Source: Eucommia ulmoides (taxonomy: Eukaryota; Streptophyta; Magnoliopsida; Garryales; Eucommiaceae). From it: DNA of 64,000 bases. Under the pieces are notes generated by a model. It did no database searches and was not told the origin of the DNA. It saw only the letters and a program-made list of their open reading frames with translations. Each line of letters opens with the position of its first letter. Within the stretch, counting starts at the first letter, position 1. Positions 22,264 through 33,511 of this stretch are shown here, piece by piece. The position numbers and the translations under genes were made by a program. The stretch lies in NCBI GenBank assembly GCA_016647705.1, contig CM028326.1:48871285-48935284 (forward strand), written 5' to 3'.

Positions 22264-24400
22264 CCGACCCAGGAAGAAAAGGGACCTAGTCCTTCAGAGT
22301 TTGAGTGGGAGTGATAGAAGTCATGCTCTTCACACCGGTTGATCTTTAGGATCAACTCTTGGATATTTGTTTTTTTCTCCTTGTTCTTCTCCCAAAGTTT
22401 GTCGCGCTTCTCCTTCATAAAATTGGCATACTTTTTATGGAAGTGCAAATTAGCAGACAGCTCACGGGCTTCTCTCTCTGAATTCCTCAACTAGTCTCTG
22501 AGTTCATGGAGTTGTGAAATGGTACGGAAGTTCGCTGCCTCTATAGCACAGAAGACGGCACAGGCATCCTCCAAGGCTCTAAGATAAGAAAGATCACCTC
22601 TCTCAAAGTAGAATTATCTCCTCTCAAAGTAGAGTTTTCTGCTTAAAGCCTATTATTCTCTATGCGAAACAACTTATTACTCTTCTGCAGTATTTCACAT
22701 TATTCGTTGGCGGAGCTTAGCTCTGCCTTAAACCTCTCTTGAGACGCCTCGCCAGTGCTAAGTCTATCTCATGAGAGACTTTCTGTTCCTAGAAGGCATG
22801 CAAGTTTCTTCCAGATGACTGGACTTAGTTAACTAATGCATCAGCTGAGTATCTAACTCATTCACATTATCACAACTTCCTGCCAGTGCAGAAGAAACAT
22901 GGATGTTCTACAAAGCAAAGGCTATTGATCAGAAACCAATATAAACAACTCAAGAAGTGTAAGACTTATTAAAAATAAAAAGTTCATTCTTGCTACAACT
23001 CCCAATCTTAGCCTGACCTCTATTCCAGGACTCCTCATATAAGAATTTGATGACATTGTCAAAGATCTCTTGGCCATCAGAAATTGAGGGGCTAACTTCC
23101 TTGATCAGATGGAACATCTGCTTATGAGACATGTCACGACTACTTGATGCCCCATGAATGGAAGCAGCTATTGTAGGAAAAGAAGGCTGAGAGTTTGTTG
23201 AACCAGGCCTTGCAACATAATTAGCAGAAATGTAGTTGCACGTATGGCAAGCAATAATCCCTTTTAATTCTGTGGGATCTAGGACTTAGGCTAGAGGAAC
23301 TGTCACAGAGACAACCTCATGCCTACACCTGCTCAAGGGTTGAGAATAATCATTAGACTTGGAGTCCGTAGAAAGAATGAAATGAGGACGAGGAGCCATT
23401 GGTTGAGCAGCAGACTAAATTATAGACCTAGCAGTGACAAGGGAAGTAGGCTGAGCTGATGACTGCCCAGATGGCCTAGAGGACTTTTTAGCAGGTATCT
23501 TCCTCTTCTTTTTGATCTGCAACTCTTACAATTGGTTAAATTTAGATCGTCCATTGTTGGTAGAATGAAAGGGTGGAAAGCAAAAACCTTGCAGGACCTC
23601 TTTTTTGGGACTAGCAACTTTATTAGTTCATCCTCAACCTTGGTTGTATGGCGAAGACTTTTGCAAGCTTCTCCACCTACATAAGATAGCCTAAAAAGAC
23701 ATCAAGACCATTGTAGCAAAATTCCTAAATTCGAATTTTAAAAAGAGCATAAGTAAAGGAAATTATTGGGGTCATTGAAATACCTCAACACAACTGGAGG
23801 CTGCCTTATTTCTTTAGGAGAAAACTCTTAATTACCCTGGAAGAAAAGGTATCACCTTGGCCAATCTCCTCTCACCACAGTAGGAAGATCAGTAAGGAAT
23901 GAGAACCTCTTAGCAATAGAATAATAAAATCTCCCAAGTTCAGAAATTTTTTTGGGGGAACGAATACTCCTAATCATATCTACAGTAAGGAGGATGCTAT
24001 TTACATGAAAAATAACAATAGCTTCCATGATCTGATGGAAGCTATTGGGGGTTAATTGAGCATGGGTAATTTCTAGTTGGCGAAAAAGATTGCGAATGAA
24101 AGGAGTGAAAGGAAGTGTGAGTCTGTGTTCGAATATCCACACAAAGAGGCATATTTCACCATCTTTGGCATTATAAGGGAATGCGTTTTCATATGGAACC
24201 CTAACCGACACGGATGAAGAAATGTTGTACCTTTCTCGAAATGGCTCAAGCCATTCCTTTGGGATAGAACTTGGGCTAGGATCTCCCAAGTTAACTGAGA
24301 AATCAGTGAATTGAGAAGTCTGCGCTGTCGTCGTCTACTTCTCAAAGAGATTCGATGACGAACCAGCCTCAACAGGACTGTTTGATGGACTCAACGACAT
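22264..24400 (-). pseudogene. Antisense ORF of the Tat element (N-terminal and middle parts)
   Basis: A frame opposite to pol begins near 24400 (Met-Ser-Leu-Ser-Pro), has a stop at about 24334, continues 24289-23852 ('ERYNISSSVSVRVPYENAFP', 'CLFVWIFEHRLTLPFTPFIR', 'ELGRFYYSIAKRF'), then 23132-22950 and 22490-22264 ('LHFHKKYANFMKEKRDKLWE', coiled-coil-like and Lys/Glu-rich). The middle resembles proteins encoded by extra ORFs of Tat-lineage elements and by plant 'putative transposon protein' families; function unknown. A possible intron runs from about 23782 to 23691 on the minus strand (GTATTTC...TTTTAG). Position between pol and the 3' LTR and antisense orientation fit the known antisense ORFs of Retand/Tat. 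The frame continues at 16704 beyond the insertion. Confidence 0.7.
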
Positions 24401-24525
24401 CTCAAACAAAGCAACAAAAATTGAAAGAAGAATGCAAAAAAGAAACAATAATCAAAATATTGGAAGAAGATGAGAACTTAAATAAATGGGAGAGGTGATA
24501 TTTCGTCTCTCTTCTTCGAATCATC

Positions 24526-24545
24526 ACGAAAGTCAAGAAGACAAA
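24526..24545 (+). other. Polypurine tract of the Tat element
   Basis: 'acgaaagtcaagaagacaaa' immediately before the 3' LTR start TGATATGGG; purine-rich as expected for plus-strand priming. Confidence 0.65.
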
Positions 24546-24923
24546 TGATATGGGAAAACTCTCACTCATGACTATTAGTGTCTTGAATGCCTTCGTGTGT
24601 TGGATTGGGTCAATGATCCGACCTGAGAAATATAACCCGATATATGATCTTGGTTGAGCGCATCGAGCCCATCGGGGAAAATACCTTAATGGTCTAGTAC
24701 GCAAACAAAGTAGGCCTTACTTACGTGCCCAAACATGGGAAATCAGAACCCACGGTAACCAGGCCAAGAATAAGTCAGCCCACCATTTCCATGTCCCCTT
24801 TGCATGAGGAACGTTATCCCCTATTGATTGTAACATCCCATGTTTAATAGGAACATTACAAAGATTTTCTCCCATATTGAATGGGAGGAGATCGTGGTCA
24901 TATCCCATGTTAATTGGAGTGTA
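24546..24923 (+). repeat. Truncated 3' LTR of the Tat element
   Basis: It matches 7016 to about 7390 of the 5' LTR, then stops at '...catgttaattggagtgta', where an Athila-like LTR begins. The LTR remainder is not found downstream. Confidence 0.85.
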
Positions 24924-26496
24924 TGATAAGTGCAAAAATGTCCATAAATTTATTCCTTTATACTTAATTTTTTATTCTTATTCTGTGCCTAATTGTACTC
25001 ACTAAACTCATATTTTAATTTAGGAAAGAAATGAAGGCGTTTGGAGCAAAACGGAATAAATCGCACGTTTTAGGCAGTTTTGACACATTTCATAATCAAG
25101 CCATAACTTTCACCTTCGAACTCCGATTGAGGTGATTCAAGATGATATGTGAATGTACGAAAAATATATACAACATTTATTTTTTGAGGTTCTCCAGAAT
25201 CAAATTAAACCAAGGTTGAAATCGGGTTTGAAGTTCTTGTAGCTACATTACTAATGTTCTAATATGAAGAAAAATGGAGAAAATAGATAGTGGTCCGCGA
25301 CCCGACCCATGACCCACAAACTAACCTGCTTTTCTAATCAATCTATAACCATTAAATGGTCATTTAAGTCTACGGAACCAAGGATATCTCTCAACCATTA
25401 CAATGCTTGATTAGAGGGGGTCAAAAGTGTAAAAAAGTAAAAAAGATAGAGACATTATACAACATTCCTTTTTGATTGTGTGGGGAAATCAAAATTAAGG
25501 CAAGATATATTCCATTCACGTGGAGGGGAAAAACATATTATTCATTTTCTATTTTTGGACATTTTGGAATTGTTTTTAGGATTTATTTTTTAGTAGCCTT
25601 GGAAAAGGGGAATTCGTTCTTTTTTTTTTGGGGGGGGGGGGAGGGGGGGATTCGGACAGTGATTTCACATGAGAGCTATTCTCTTTTCTTATTTTTTTTA
25701 AACTTACATGGCCTTGTCTGGCTAAATCATTTCTCTTGGTCAAAGGAAACTGAAGCCTCGAAATCAATAAAATTGTGAGATCTAATTTATTTTTGTTGTT
25801 CAATTTATAGTTTGAGTATTGGATGTTTTTCTGTGCCTATTTTCATGATTGTTTCGTTTAATCACAAGGAGGCCTACTAGTTTATTATTCATTACAATCT
25901 ATTACTAGTTTAGATATCAAATCCGTAATTGTTTGATCTCTCCAATCTGTAAAGCAACTAAGATTTAATGATTTCCTGCGTTAAAAATTATTAGATCTTA
26001 GGAAGGACACTCAACTAAATTAAATACAACCGCTTGTGCTTGTGTTGTTTAGCTTCATCGATCTCTTTAATTCTTAAGGTTGTTACTAAATTAAACCTTT
26101 AGTGCTTGTCTTAGGTTGTTTAGTAGTTAGGGTTGATTAAATCGCTTGTTTTCTAATTAACTACAAGTACAGAGAGATAGGGAAATAGTTCCAACGGTGA
26201 ATATTCAAAGTGTGAATTGATATATACTTGCATCGATGAACAGTTGTGAAATTCTAAAGGTGGATGTTGACTTAGACTAAGGTGTGTTTCCTGATTGAAT
26301 TTGGTATTAAGTTTGCAATTCTTTTTCTTATTGATTTTATTAGTTTTGCTATCCTATAATCAAAACTTCTCCCATCCTTATTCACGTAGCACAAATTTAT
26401 GCTAGGCACTCTCTGTGGAAACGATACATGCTCACACTACTACAGTTTATATTTAGGAGTAGAATTTTATTTTTGGTTGCCTTTGATAGCACACCA
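24924..26496 (+). repeat. 5' LTR of the Athila-like element
   Basis: It begins TGATAAGTGCAAAAATG and ends ...GATAGCACACCA, 1573 bp, a normal Athila LTR length. It includes a G-run 'ttttttttgggggggggggg' at about 25621-25641, so short ORFs there are artefacts. Near 26361-26420 is the 'cacgtagcac...ctctgtggaaacgata' block usual just before Athila primer sites. Confidence 0.85.
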
Positions 26497-26500
26497 AATT

Positions 26501-26519
26501 TTGATGCCGCTGCCGAGGA
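26501..26519 (+). other. Primer binding site of the Athila-like element
   Basis: TTGATGCCGCTGCCGAGGA, a decayed TTGGCGCCGCTGCCGGGGA, four bases after the LTR end. Confidence 0.8.
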
Positions 26520-27225
26520 GTGCTTCTAGTTAATTTTTTTTTTTTTCGTGTTTTTTTTTTTTTTTTTTTTTCTTTTTGGGAATTTAAAAAAAAAAAAAAA
26601 TCAAACTTAACCCAAAAGAATCCATCCGAAACAGTTAAAAAAAAAAAAAAAGTCACAAAATCTAAAAATAATAGGTGTTCATTTTTATTAGTTCACAGTG
26701 ATAAATTCAATAATAGGTGTGCACTTCTCTCAATTTGCATGGAGTGGTGAACTTAGAAAATAGATAAAAATATAATCTTTTGTGTTTGGCCAGTTTTCTT
26801 GTGTCTTTATTTTCAAATTCATCCATACAAGTTAAAAAAAAAAAAAAAAAGGAAAAAAATCGTCATAAGCATTTTTTGTTTTTGCATTCAATTGTTCATT
26901 CATTGTTCTTTGTCATCCATGCCATTTATTAAACATCACATGATAGTTCACTACTGAAAAAACATCTAAATTATATAAGAGAAAAAATCAACTCTAAAAG
27001 AAAAAGAAAAAAAATACATTCTCACCCCTATAAGTTGTTTCTTTTTCTTTTGACGATTTTTTCTTTCTTCAAAACCAATCAATCTTTAAAGCCCATTAAC
27101 TCATTAAATTAGATTCTAATTCATAAACTAGATAAACAGTGGCATGATTTTTGTTTTGTTTTTTTGTATTATTATTATTATTTTCTCTTTTTCTTTTTGT
27201 GATTTTTTTTGTCTTCTTAACGGTG
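26520..27225 (+). repeat. Low-complexity leader of the Athila-like element
   Basis: Long T and A runs (26529-26575, 26586-26600, 26637-26652, 26834-26851) and an ATT repeat near 27166-27181. No coding potential; the Lys/Phe ORFs on both strands are artefacts. Confidence 0.75.
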
Positions 27226-27229
27226 TACG

Positions 27230-29020
27230 CCTGTTACTTGTTCTTCTAATCAAGGTGTTTTGCAGTTTAATCCAGATATAGAAAGAACCTTGCACAGGTT
27301 AAGGAAGGAAGCTACACAAAAATCAGAAGAGGATCATCCAGTTCTTAATTCATTATTTTCTTGTGATTTTGATTTAGAAGAAGAAGAAGAAATCATAGCT
27401 GAAAACTGAACTTTAAAGGAGCTTGGTACCCCTGACTTGAACCAACAACCCCTTTTTATAACGTTCCCTACTTTAGATGCTACTACTACTTTTGAATTGA
27501 AATCTGGACTAATATACCTCTTGCCCACTTTCCATGGTCTTGCAGATGAAGATCCTCATAAGAATCTAAAGGAGTTTCATGTGGTATGCACGAGTATGAA
27601 ACCTATTGGGGTGACAGAAGAGCAAATCAAGTTAAGAGCCTTCATGTTTTCATTAAGGGATGCAGCAAAGGATTGGCTCTATTATCTACCCTTCGGGAGT
27701 ATTACCACATGTAAAGAGAAAAAAAGGTTGTTTTTGGATAAATATTTCCCAGCTTCAAGGGCGGCTAACATTCAGAAAGAAATTTGTGGTGTAAGGAAAC
27801 ATAATGGAGAATCCTTGTACGAGTACTGGGAACTTTTCAAGAAGCTGTGTGCAAGCTGCCCCCATCATCAAATTAGTGAGCAGCTGTTTATCCAATATTC
27901 TATAAGGGCCTTCTACCCACTTACAGGAGCATGATCGATGATGCTAGTGGATTAGCATTGGTAGATAAGACTCTCGAGGCTGCTAGAAATTTGATTGCGA
28001 ACATGGCGGCAAACTCTCAACAATTCGGCACTAGGCTTGATCCACCATCTAAATATATCAATAAGGTAAATGTTTCCTCCCATGAACAACAAATTGCTAG
28101 TTTAACCTCTTTTGTTCGTAAATGGCTGTAGGTAACATACAAACAGTGAAGGCTTGTGGGATTTGTTCAGTAGCAGGGCATCCAACTGATATGTGCTCAA
28201 CTCTTCATGAGGAGCCCATTGAGCAAGTGAATGCAGCAGGTGGATTTCCAAGACAACCACAAAGGAAATATGATCCCTATTCGAACATGTATAACCTAGG
28301 ATGAAAGGATTAACCCAATTTTAGCTATGGGAATCCATAAATAAATCAGCCGGCGACTCAAAACCGCCAAAATTTCCAACAATACAAACAGCCATAACCC
28401 CCTAGACAACAACTGGGCCAAACTTCTAATTCTGGTATGTCTTTAGAAGATATTGTTAAATCTCTTGCCACTAGTACTTTCCAATTTCAACAGGAGATAA
28501 GGGCTAGTGTTCAAAGTTTGGAAAATCAAATGGGCCAGATGGCAACCGCAATCAATTAGATAGAGGCGCAAAGTTCGAGAAAATTACCCTCGCAAATAAT
28601 TGTAAATCCAAGAGAAAATGCAAGTGCAATCGTTTTGAGAAGTGGTAAAGAGGTTGAGATTCCTATATCATCGAAGCAAGAGAATGAGAAAAACATCATT
28701 GTAGAAAGAAACGTCCCCGATGATGATTAGACAAATGTTCCCAATGACGATGATATACCTAAGTGTATGTTTTCACCTCTTTATGATTATAAACCAGCAC
28801 CTCATTTTCCTCAGGCTTTATCAAAATCTAGAAAAGATTAGCAAAATAGAGATTTATATGAGACTTTTCGTAAATGCGAGGTAAATATTCCACATTTAGA
28901 TGATATTAAACAAGTGCCTCGTTATGCTAAATTTTTGAAAGAATTGTGTATAATTAAGAGAAAACTGAAACTTAAAGTAAGTGAGAAGTGGAGAGTTGGG
29001 GAATACGTTTCTGCAGTTAT
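27230..29020 (+). pseudogene. Athila gag relic, interrupted
   Basis: From about 27270 the frame reads 'FNPDIERTLHRLRKEA', a stop at about 27407, then 27437-27934 with the capsid core: 'FELKSGLIYLLPTFHGL', 'DPHKNLKEFHVVC', 'AAKDWLYYLPFGSITT', 'FFPASRAANIQKEICG', 'ESLYEYWELFKKLCASCPHH'. A frameshift near 27930 leads to 'SMIDDASGLALVDKTLEAAR' (27931 on) and, in a third frame, a zinc knuckle 'CGICSVAGHPTDMC' (about 28152-28193, C-x2-C-x4-H-x4-C). At 28914-29018 'PRYAKFLKELCIIKRKLK' marks the approach to protease, cut in 'VSAVI' by the next element. The family builds capsid-like particles; this copy cannot. Confidence 0.9.
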
Positions 29021-30330
29021 TGGTAGCGCAAAAATTACGTCGCTACTTTCACCGCAAGGGTACGGGTCAAGTTTTAGTATAGATTGGGAAGAGTAGGGGT
29101 TGTCGTATCCACAGAGATTGGATTAGACAGTCTTTGAGTACCGCGATTATCATAATTGAACTTTATTTAGGCGACTCAAATGTAGTTTTTATAAATATAA
29201 TATACTAAACTAAATTAAACTAATTATACTAATATTACTAATATTGACGTTAATGGGAGTAAATTGCCTAGGGATTAACTTCATCCACTTAAACGTGTTT
29301 ATTTCAATCTAGTTTACATTAACAACATTCATCCTATCCGACAATCTCAGTATCGAAATCTCATTCACTACCTCTCCCGAGTGTAAAGTGAATGAATATG
29401 TGATTTCACGTCAATGTCGAAATACCCCTCGAGCGTCTATATGACACTTGGTCACATGAGTCTCACCCCAATGTCATGTATTGCACGCTTTATAACGTCC
29501 TCCTAGGTCATTAGATCGTCACGTTGTGTTTAAACCCTAGTCCAAATCCGGGGTTACCTATCCCGAGTGTCAAATCCTGTATTCTCAAAATCAACCATAA
29601 TACAATAACAAGCATATTTAGATTGTAATAAAAAGGTAAACACAATCGGATAAACATGAACAACCATTAACGAAACATAGATTTTATATAAAGAACGTTT
29701 TCATACACGAAGCGCTCCTTAGACAATATATGTTTAGCTATAGATAGCTATAACCAAATATACAACAATAAACAAGCTAAACATATACAAAATAATCAAC
29801 CAAACTAAGAAATAAAGAGAGAAATGAGAAGACTAGCCGTTATCCGAAGAATCAACGTTAAAACCGCTCTGAGAACGTTTATTCTTCTTGGCTTTTGTGA
29901 TCTTCTCTTAGTTGATCAGCCTTGGAGCTCTCAAGACACTTCGAAAACATTAACATGTGTTTAGGGAAGAAGAGACGATATTTATAGGATCCAAAATATC
30001 TCAAAATATCCTAAACTATCTGTTGTCGAACCGCTGCAGCAATGGGATCATCGCTACAGCGGTAATTTCACCCCTGTAGTGGTGGAGCTCTTTACATTTT
30101 GACCGCTGTAGCAGTGGAGAGTTCAGCAACTCTCTATATTTTCACCGTTGTCGCGGTGGATGTAGGTTTTGAACTTTTGTCTTTTTGCTCATTTTCTCCA
30201 CTATTCTTCCACCGATTTGATCGTTTATAACCTGTTTTAGTCCCTTTTCATCCCAAATACCTGATTTATAACAAAATAAATAAAAACGTATTAAAACATA
30301 TTAAAACGCTATAAAAATACTCGAAAACTT
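29021..30330 (-). repeat. 3' LTR of gag-only copy 2
   Basis: It ends (minus strand) ...GCGCTACCA at 29021 and matches the LTRs of copy 1, with a palindrome cluster at 30027-30165 ('ccgctgcagcaatggg', 'cgctacagcgg', 'ccgctgtagcagtgg') whose spacer bases differ from copy 1. The first ~60 bp of the LTR are deleted. Confidence 0.85.
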
Positions 30331-31770
30331 GGAATTTTGCTAGTTCTTGGGCAAAATACTTACACTAAAATAAAATAAAAAAACACAACTAATTGATTAA
30401 CACAAAAATTGAACACTAATAAAAACACAAACTACCTAAACATAACGATATGCGAGTTTTGAATTCAACTATCGACCAAAATATTTTTTCCTCAACAACC
30501 CCCAATCATATCTAGTTCAGGAGTAAAACGCACCATGTGATGTTCTAGAATTTCAACATTTAATAATGGTAAACGCCAATCTAGATCCTTTCAATGTGTG
30601 TGTACGAAACTCAATAATATAATTATCCAATAACCAGATCGGATTATCCACCAACGAAGCTCACGACTTTAAACCAATAAAGGATTATGATATCCATATG
30701 CCTGATTGGGTTCTACTCTCCACTAATGTAGGCTTGGAAATTCAAAAAGATCAATAGGTTCGATTTGGAAAATGACCAAGGGTATATTGGGAATATAAAA
30801 TAGGTTAACATCATTAACTCAACGACACCCAAGGCACAACTTTTGGCACAAAATCACTCTCAAACCCCCATAGATAAATTATGAACAACCCTGAACAATT
30901 ATTTAAGAACGTTGTACTCACTTGTCAAAAAAAACGATAATCAAACTATATTTACATTTGTTTTTTGTTTTTTTTAACATGAATCACACCCCCAAACTTA
31001 TTCGATTATTAAAATTTCATGGGTGTGGTTAAAACGAAAGAAAAATGATAAGTGAGTACTCGAATACTTAACCAATCCAAAGTTCACCCTAAACCTAACC
31101 ACTCACTTCAAGTAGCAGACATGAATGCTAATTTGATTCACTCAAATTGTGTCTTCAGTTTAGGAATAAAGGTTTGGAAAGAATTCAATTGGCCAAGGTA
31201 TTTGTTACGTGTTCAGAATTGAAATGGTTGATTGGTTTTGACAGGGTAATGAGGGATAAACATATAGCAAGGTAAGCTTCAAAGGCTCAAGCGAATAAAA
31301 TGAAAGCCTAAATCACGTCTCTTGAACTACCTCACCTAGGATTTCGCCTCAAGTTTCCCCCAATCAGGTTCTAGAATCCCTTAAATTGTCATGAGTTTTG
31401 CTAATGGATAATCGACCTCAAATCAATTGAATAGCTATACATTGAGTCTACGTGCTTGTGCAAATTAGGATCTATAATAACGTTTACCAAAACGAATTGC
31501 CAAGCACACAGAACACACATGAATGGGCATTACCCTTGACCTTGACAAACAACCAGGGGATAATATCATCATCGGGTAATGGCTTAGATGAACGCAAAAC
31601 TCAGCACACAATAACTACAACAATAAACACATACTACACTAACAAATATGCATACAATACAACTATAAAACATACTAACATACTACACATCACCCCAAAA
31701 CTTAAAACGGGCAGTCCACAATAACCCAATCATCATTCTCAACATTTGAAATAAAGCATGCCGACTAGGG
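30331..31770 (-). other. Conserved non-coding tail of gag-only copy 2, with stem-loop
   Basis: It aligns with 18063-19700 and 53265-54662. The hairpin is CACACCC (30985-30991) with GGGTGTG (31021-31027), loop 29 nt. A further purine tract on the minus strand, 'ttttaagttttggggtgatg' near 31690-31709, lies right after gag. No ORF of note. Confidence 0.8.
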
Positions 31771-32800
31771 GGTTTAGAACACGTACCTGGGAGGTGAGAC
31801 AATCTCACCTCTGAATGAAGTTGGCGGTGAAGAATCTAATTTTTTTGAAAACTTGGGTTGCCTCCCAAGAGCACTTGATTTAAGGTCTTCGGCTTGACAA
31901 GAAGAAAGGATCATCAAAGAGCGACTTCCACCCGTAGTATGTGTCATACAACACCACATACGGGTCTTAATTCAGAACGCCCTCAAGACTGGCAAGATTT
32001 GGTATCATTTGACCCGAGCTCTCAACATGACTCATTGCCAGTATATGTGCTTGGTTGCCCTATAAGAACAGCGCTAGAAGCGGTGGAGAACAAGTGAGCC
32101 ACATCAAATCCTTATAGATGTGATCGTCTTGTATCGGTGGTGGCATCACATTATAGATCTCTAATGGTGAAGAATCATAATCTTTGATCCACGCTTGGGT
32201 TTTTTCCTCAATAGAATCATCATCATAGAATGCACCCAAGTTTCTCCCACTTGTTTTCGGTTCCTCGTGGTGGCTTTCAATGTATGTGGCATTTGTGTCT
32301 CTCATAATCATTTAAACACATCATCATTGTTTTGACTTCTTTATTTCCCAAGCTTTCTGACTTTCACTTTCCATTTGTCATTTTTTCTACTTTAAATGCA
32401 CTATACCAGGTTACTTCCAGGGCGGGGGAAGACTCCTCATGTTGGTCCGGGATGTCAATCCATGGTGCCAAAATGGTGGAACTATCCCCCAAGCTTTGAT
32501 AGCTTGTTGAATGATTCTAACAGTGAAAATTATACTCCGCCATGTCTTCCAACAACTGATAGGCTTCATCCGTGGTTAATTGGTTAAAAAAGGTAGTACC
32601 GTTTCCTTCTTCAACCCAATTTCTAGTTGCAGCTAATAACCCATCGAGGAAGTTCAGTAGTTGACACTCCCTCGGGAAACGATGGTTAGGGAACTGGAAC
32701 AACAACTCCTTGTATCGATCCCAAGCACAATAAAACGACTTAGAATCTCGTTGAAAGAAATGCAAAAGCACTTGTTGATCAAACATCTTCAAGTACCCTG
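31770..32800 (-). pseudogene. Gag relic of gag-only copy 2
   Basis: Minus-strand frames 32792-32517 ('LLHFFQRDSKSFYCAWDRYK', 'LLNFLDGLLAATR'), 32311-32060 ('HHEEPKTSGRNLGAF', 'MPPPIQDDHIYKDLMWL') and a decayed 'PYVVLYDTYYG' segment near 31920-31970 correspond in order to copy 1. An intervening ~80-bp block near 32310-32400 is not shared. Several frameshifts and stops. Confidence 0.7.
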
Positions 32801-32902
32801 CAAGAAAAACAAACTACAAAGAATAAAAATTATAAACACAATAATTACCTAAATTAAAATCAAGTTACTTACTCACAATATCAACAACAATCTAAAAACT
32901 AA

Positions 32903-32920
32903 TCCCCGGTAACGGCACCA
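32903..32920 (-). other. Primer binding site of gag-only copy 2
   Basis: Minus strand TGGTGCCGTTACCGGGGA, six bases inside the 5' LTR edge (32927). Closer to the Athila consensus than copy 1. Confidence 0.85.
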
Positions 32921-32926
32921 AAAACT

Positions 32927-33040
32927 TGGTAGCGCGTAAATTATGTCGCTACTTTCACCGCAAGTGTACGGGTCAAATTTTAGTATAGAATGAGTAGCAT
33001 AGGGGTTGTCATATCTACAAGGATTGGATTAGATGGTCTT
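32927..33040 (-). repeat. Truncated 5' LTR of gag-only copy 2
   Basis: The first 114 bp inward from the primer-site side match 29021-29140 ('tggtagcgc', 'ctactttcaccgcaag', 'ggattggattaga'), then homology ends at about 33040. Confidence 0.85.
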
Positions 33041-33089
33041 TAATTAACTTGGACAGATCTCATTGGGATTTTTTTAAAACAATTAGGAT
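33041..33089. other. Deletion junction with ~45 bp of filler
   Basis: Between the broken gag-only LTR and the resumption of Copia LTR homology lie about 45 bp matching neither. This is where the rest of copy 2, of the Athila element and of the Tat 3' LTR should have been. Confidence 0.6.
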
Positions 33090-33465
33090 AGCTGGATGAA
33101 GAACAAAGACCAATGACCAAGAACTTTTTTTATAATACTCTCTTATAAATTTCTCAACATAATCACTCTTTTATAATAGCAAAAGTTAATTGTTCTTGAT
33201 TAATTCATTTGAAATTCGTTAGTCTCTATAAATAGACTTTAAACTCAACCTATAATTGCTAGTTTTCAAATGTAAGACCAAAAATGACACTCTAACTCCC
33301 CATATATCATAGATTATCAAAATAAATTTGTTTCATTTAATAATACTTTTAGATATGCTTGACTTAGTCCTCAAAACTATTTAGATTCTAAACACATGAT
33401 AGGAAGTAGTTTTACCAATTCAATTCAAAGAATTTAATATATGGACCAAATAGATAGGATATTAG

Positions 33466-33511
<46 letters not shown>

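Larger units (their letters stand above)
7016..24923 (+). mobile_element. Tat-lineage Ty3/Gypsy retrotransposon, decayed and nested into
   Basis: LTRs at 7016-7656 and 24546-24923 flank a primer site, gag, protease, RT, RNase H, a second RNase H, integrase, 3' tandem repeats and a long antisense reading frame. A duplicated archaeal-type RNase H between the standard RNase H and integrase, plus 3' tandem repeats and extra antisense ORFs, are known traits of the Tat/Ogre/Retand lineage. Insertions at 13031-15267 and 16705-22263 inflate it from about 10 kb. The 3' LTR is cut at about 24923 by an Athila-like LTR. Many stops and frameshifts make it non-functional. Confidence 0.85.
24924..29020 (+). 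mobile_element. Athila-like Gypsy element, 5' part only
   Basis: LTR (24924-26496), primer site, low-complexity leader and gag are present. The gag-protease transition is interrupted at 29021 by a gag-only element, and everything downstream (pol, 3' LTR) is missing from the window. It inserted into the Tat 3' LTR. Confidence 0.85.
29021..33040 (-). mobile_element. Gag-only LTR retrotransposon, copy 2, 5'-truncated
   Basis: Minus-strand element with 3' LTR (29021 to about 30330), conserved tail, gag relic, primer site and only 114 bp of 5' LTR. The LTR-tail junction at 30330 is deleted: 'actcgaaaact' of the LTR is joined directly to 'tggaattttgctag' of the tail, so the LTR start and adjacent purine tract are gone. 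It sits in the Athila gag-pol region. Confidence 0.85.

Noticed and set aside
31452..31724. 90-residue + strand ORF
   Set aside because: It is opposite to the element's sense strand in the conserved tail and absent from the other copies.
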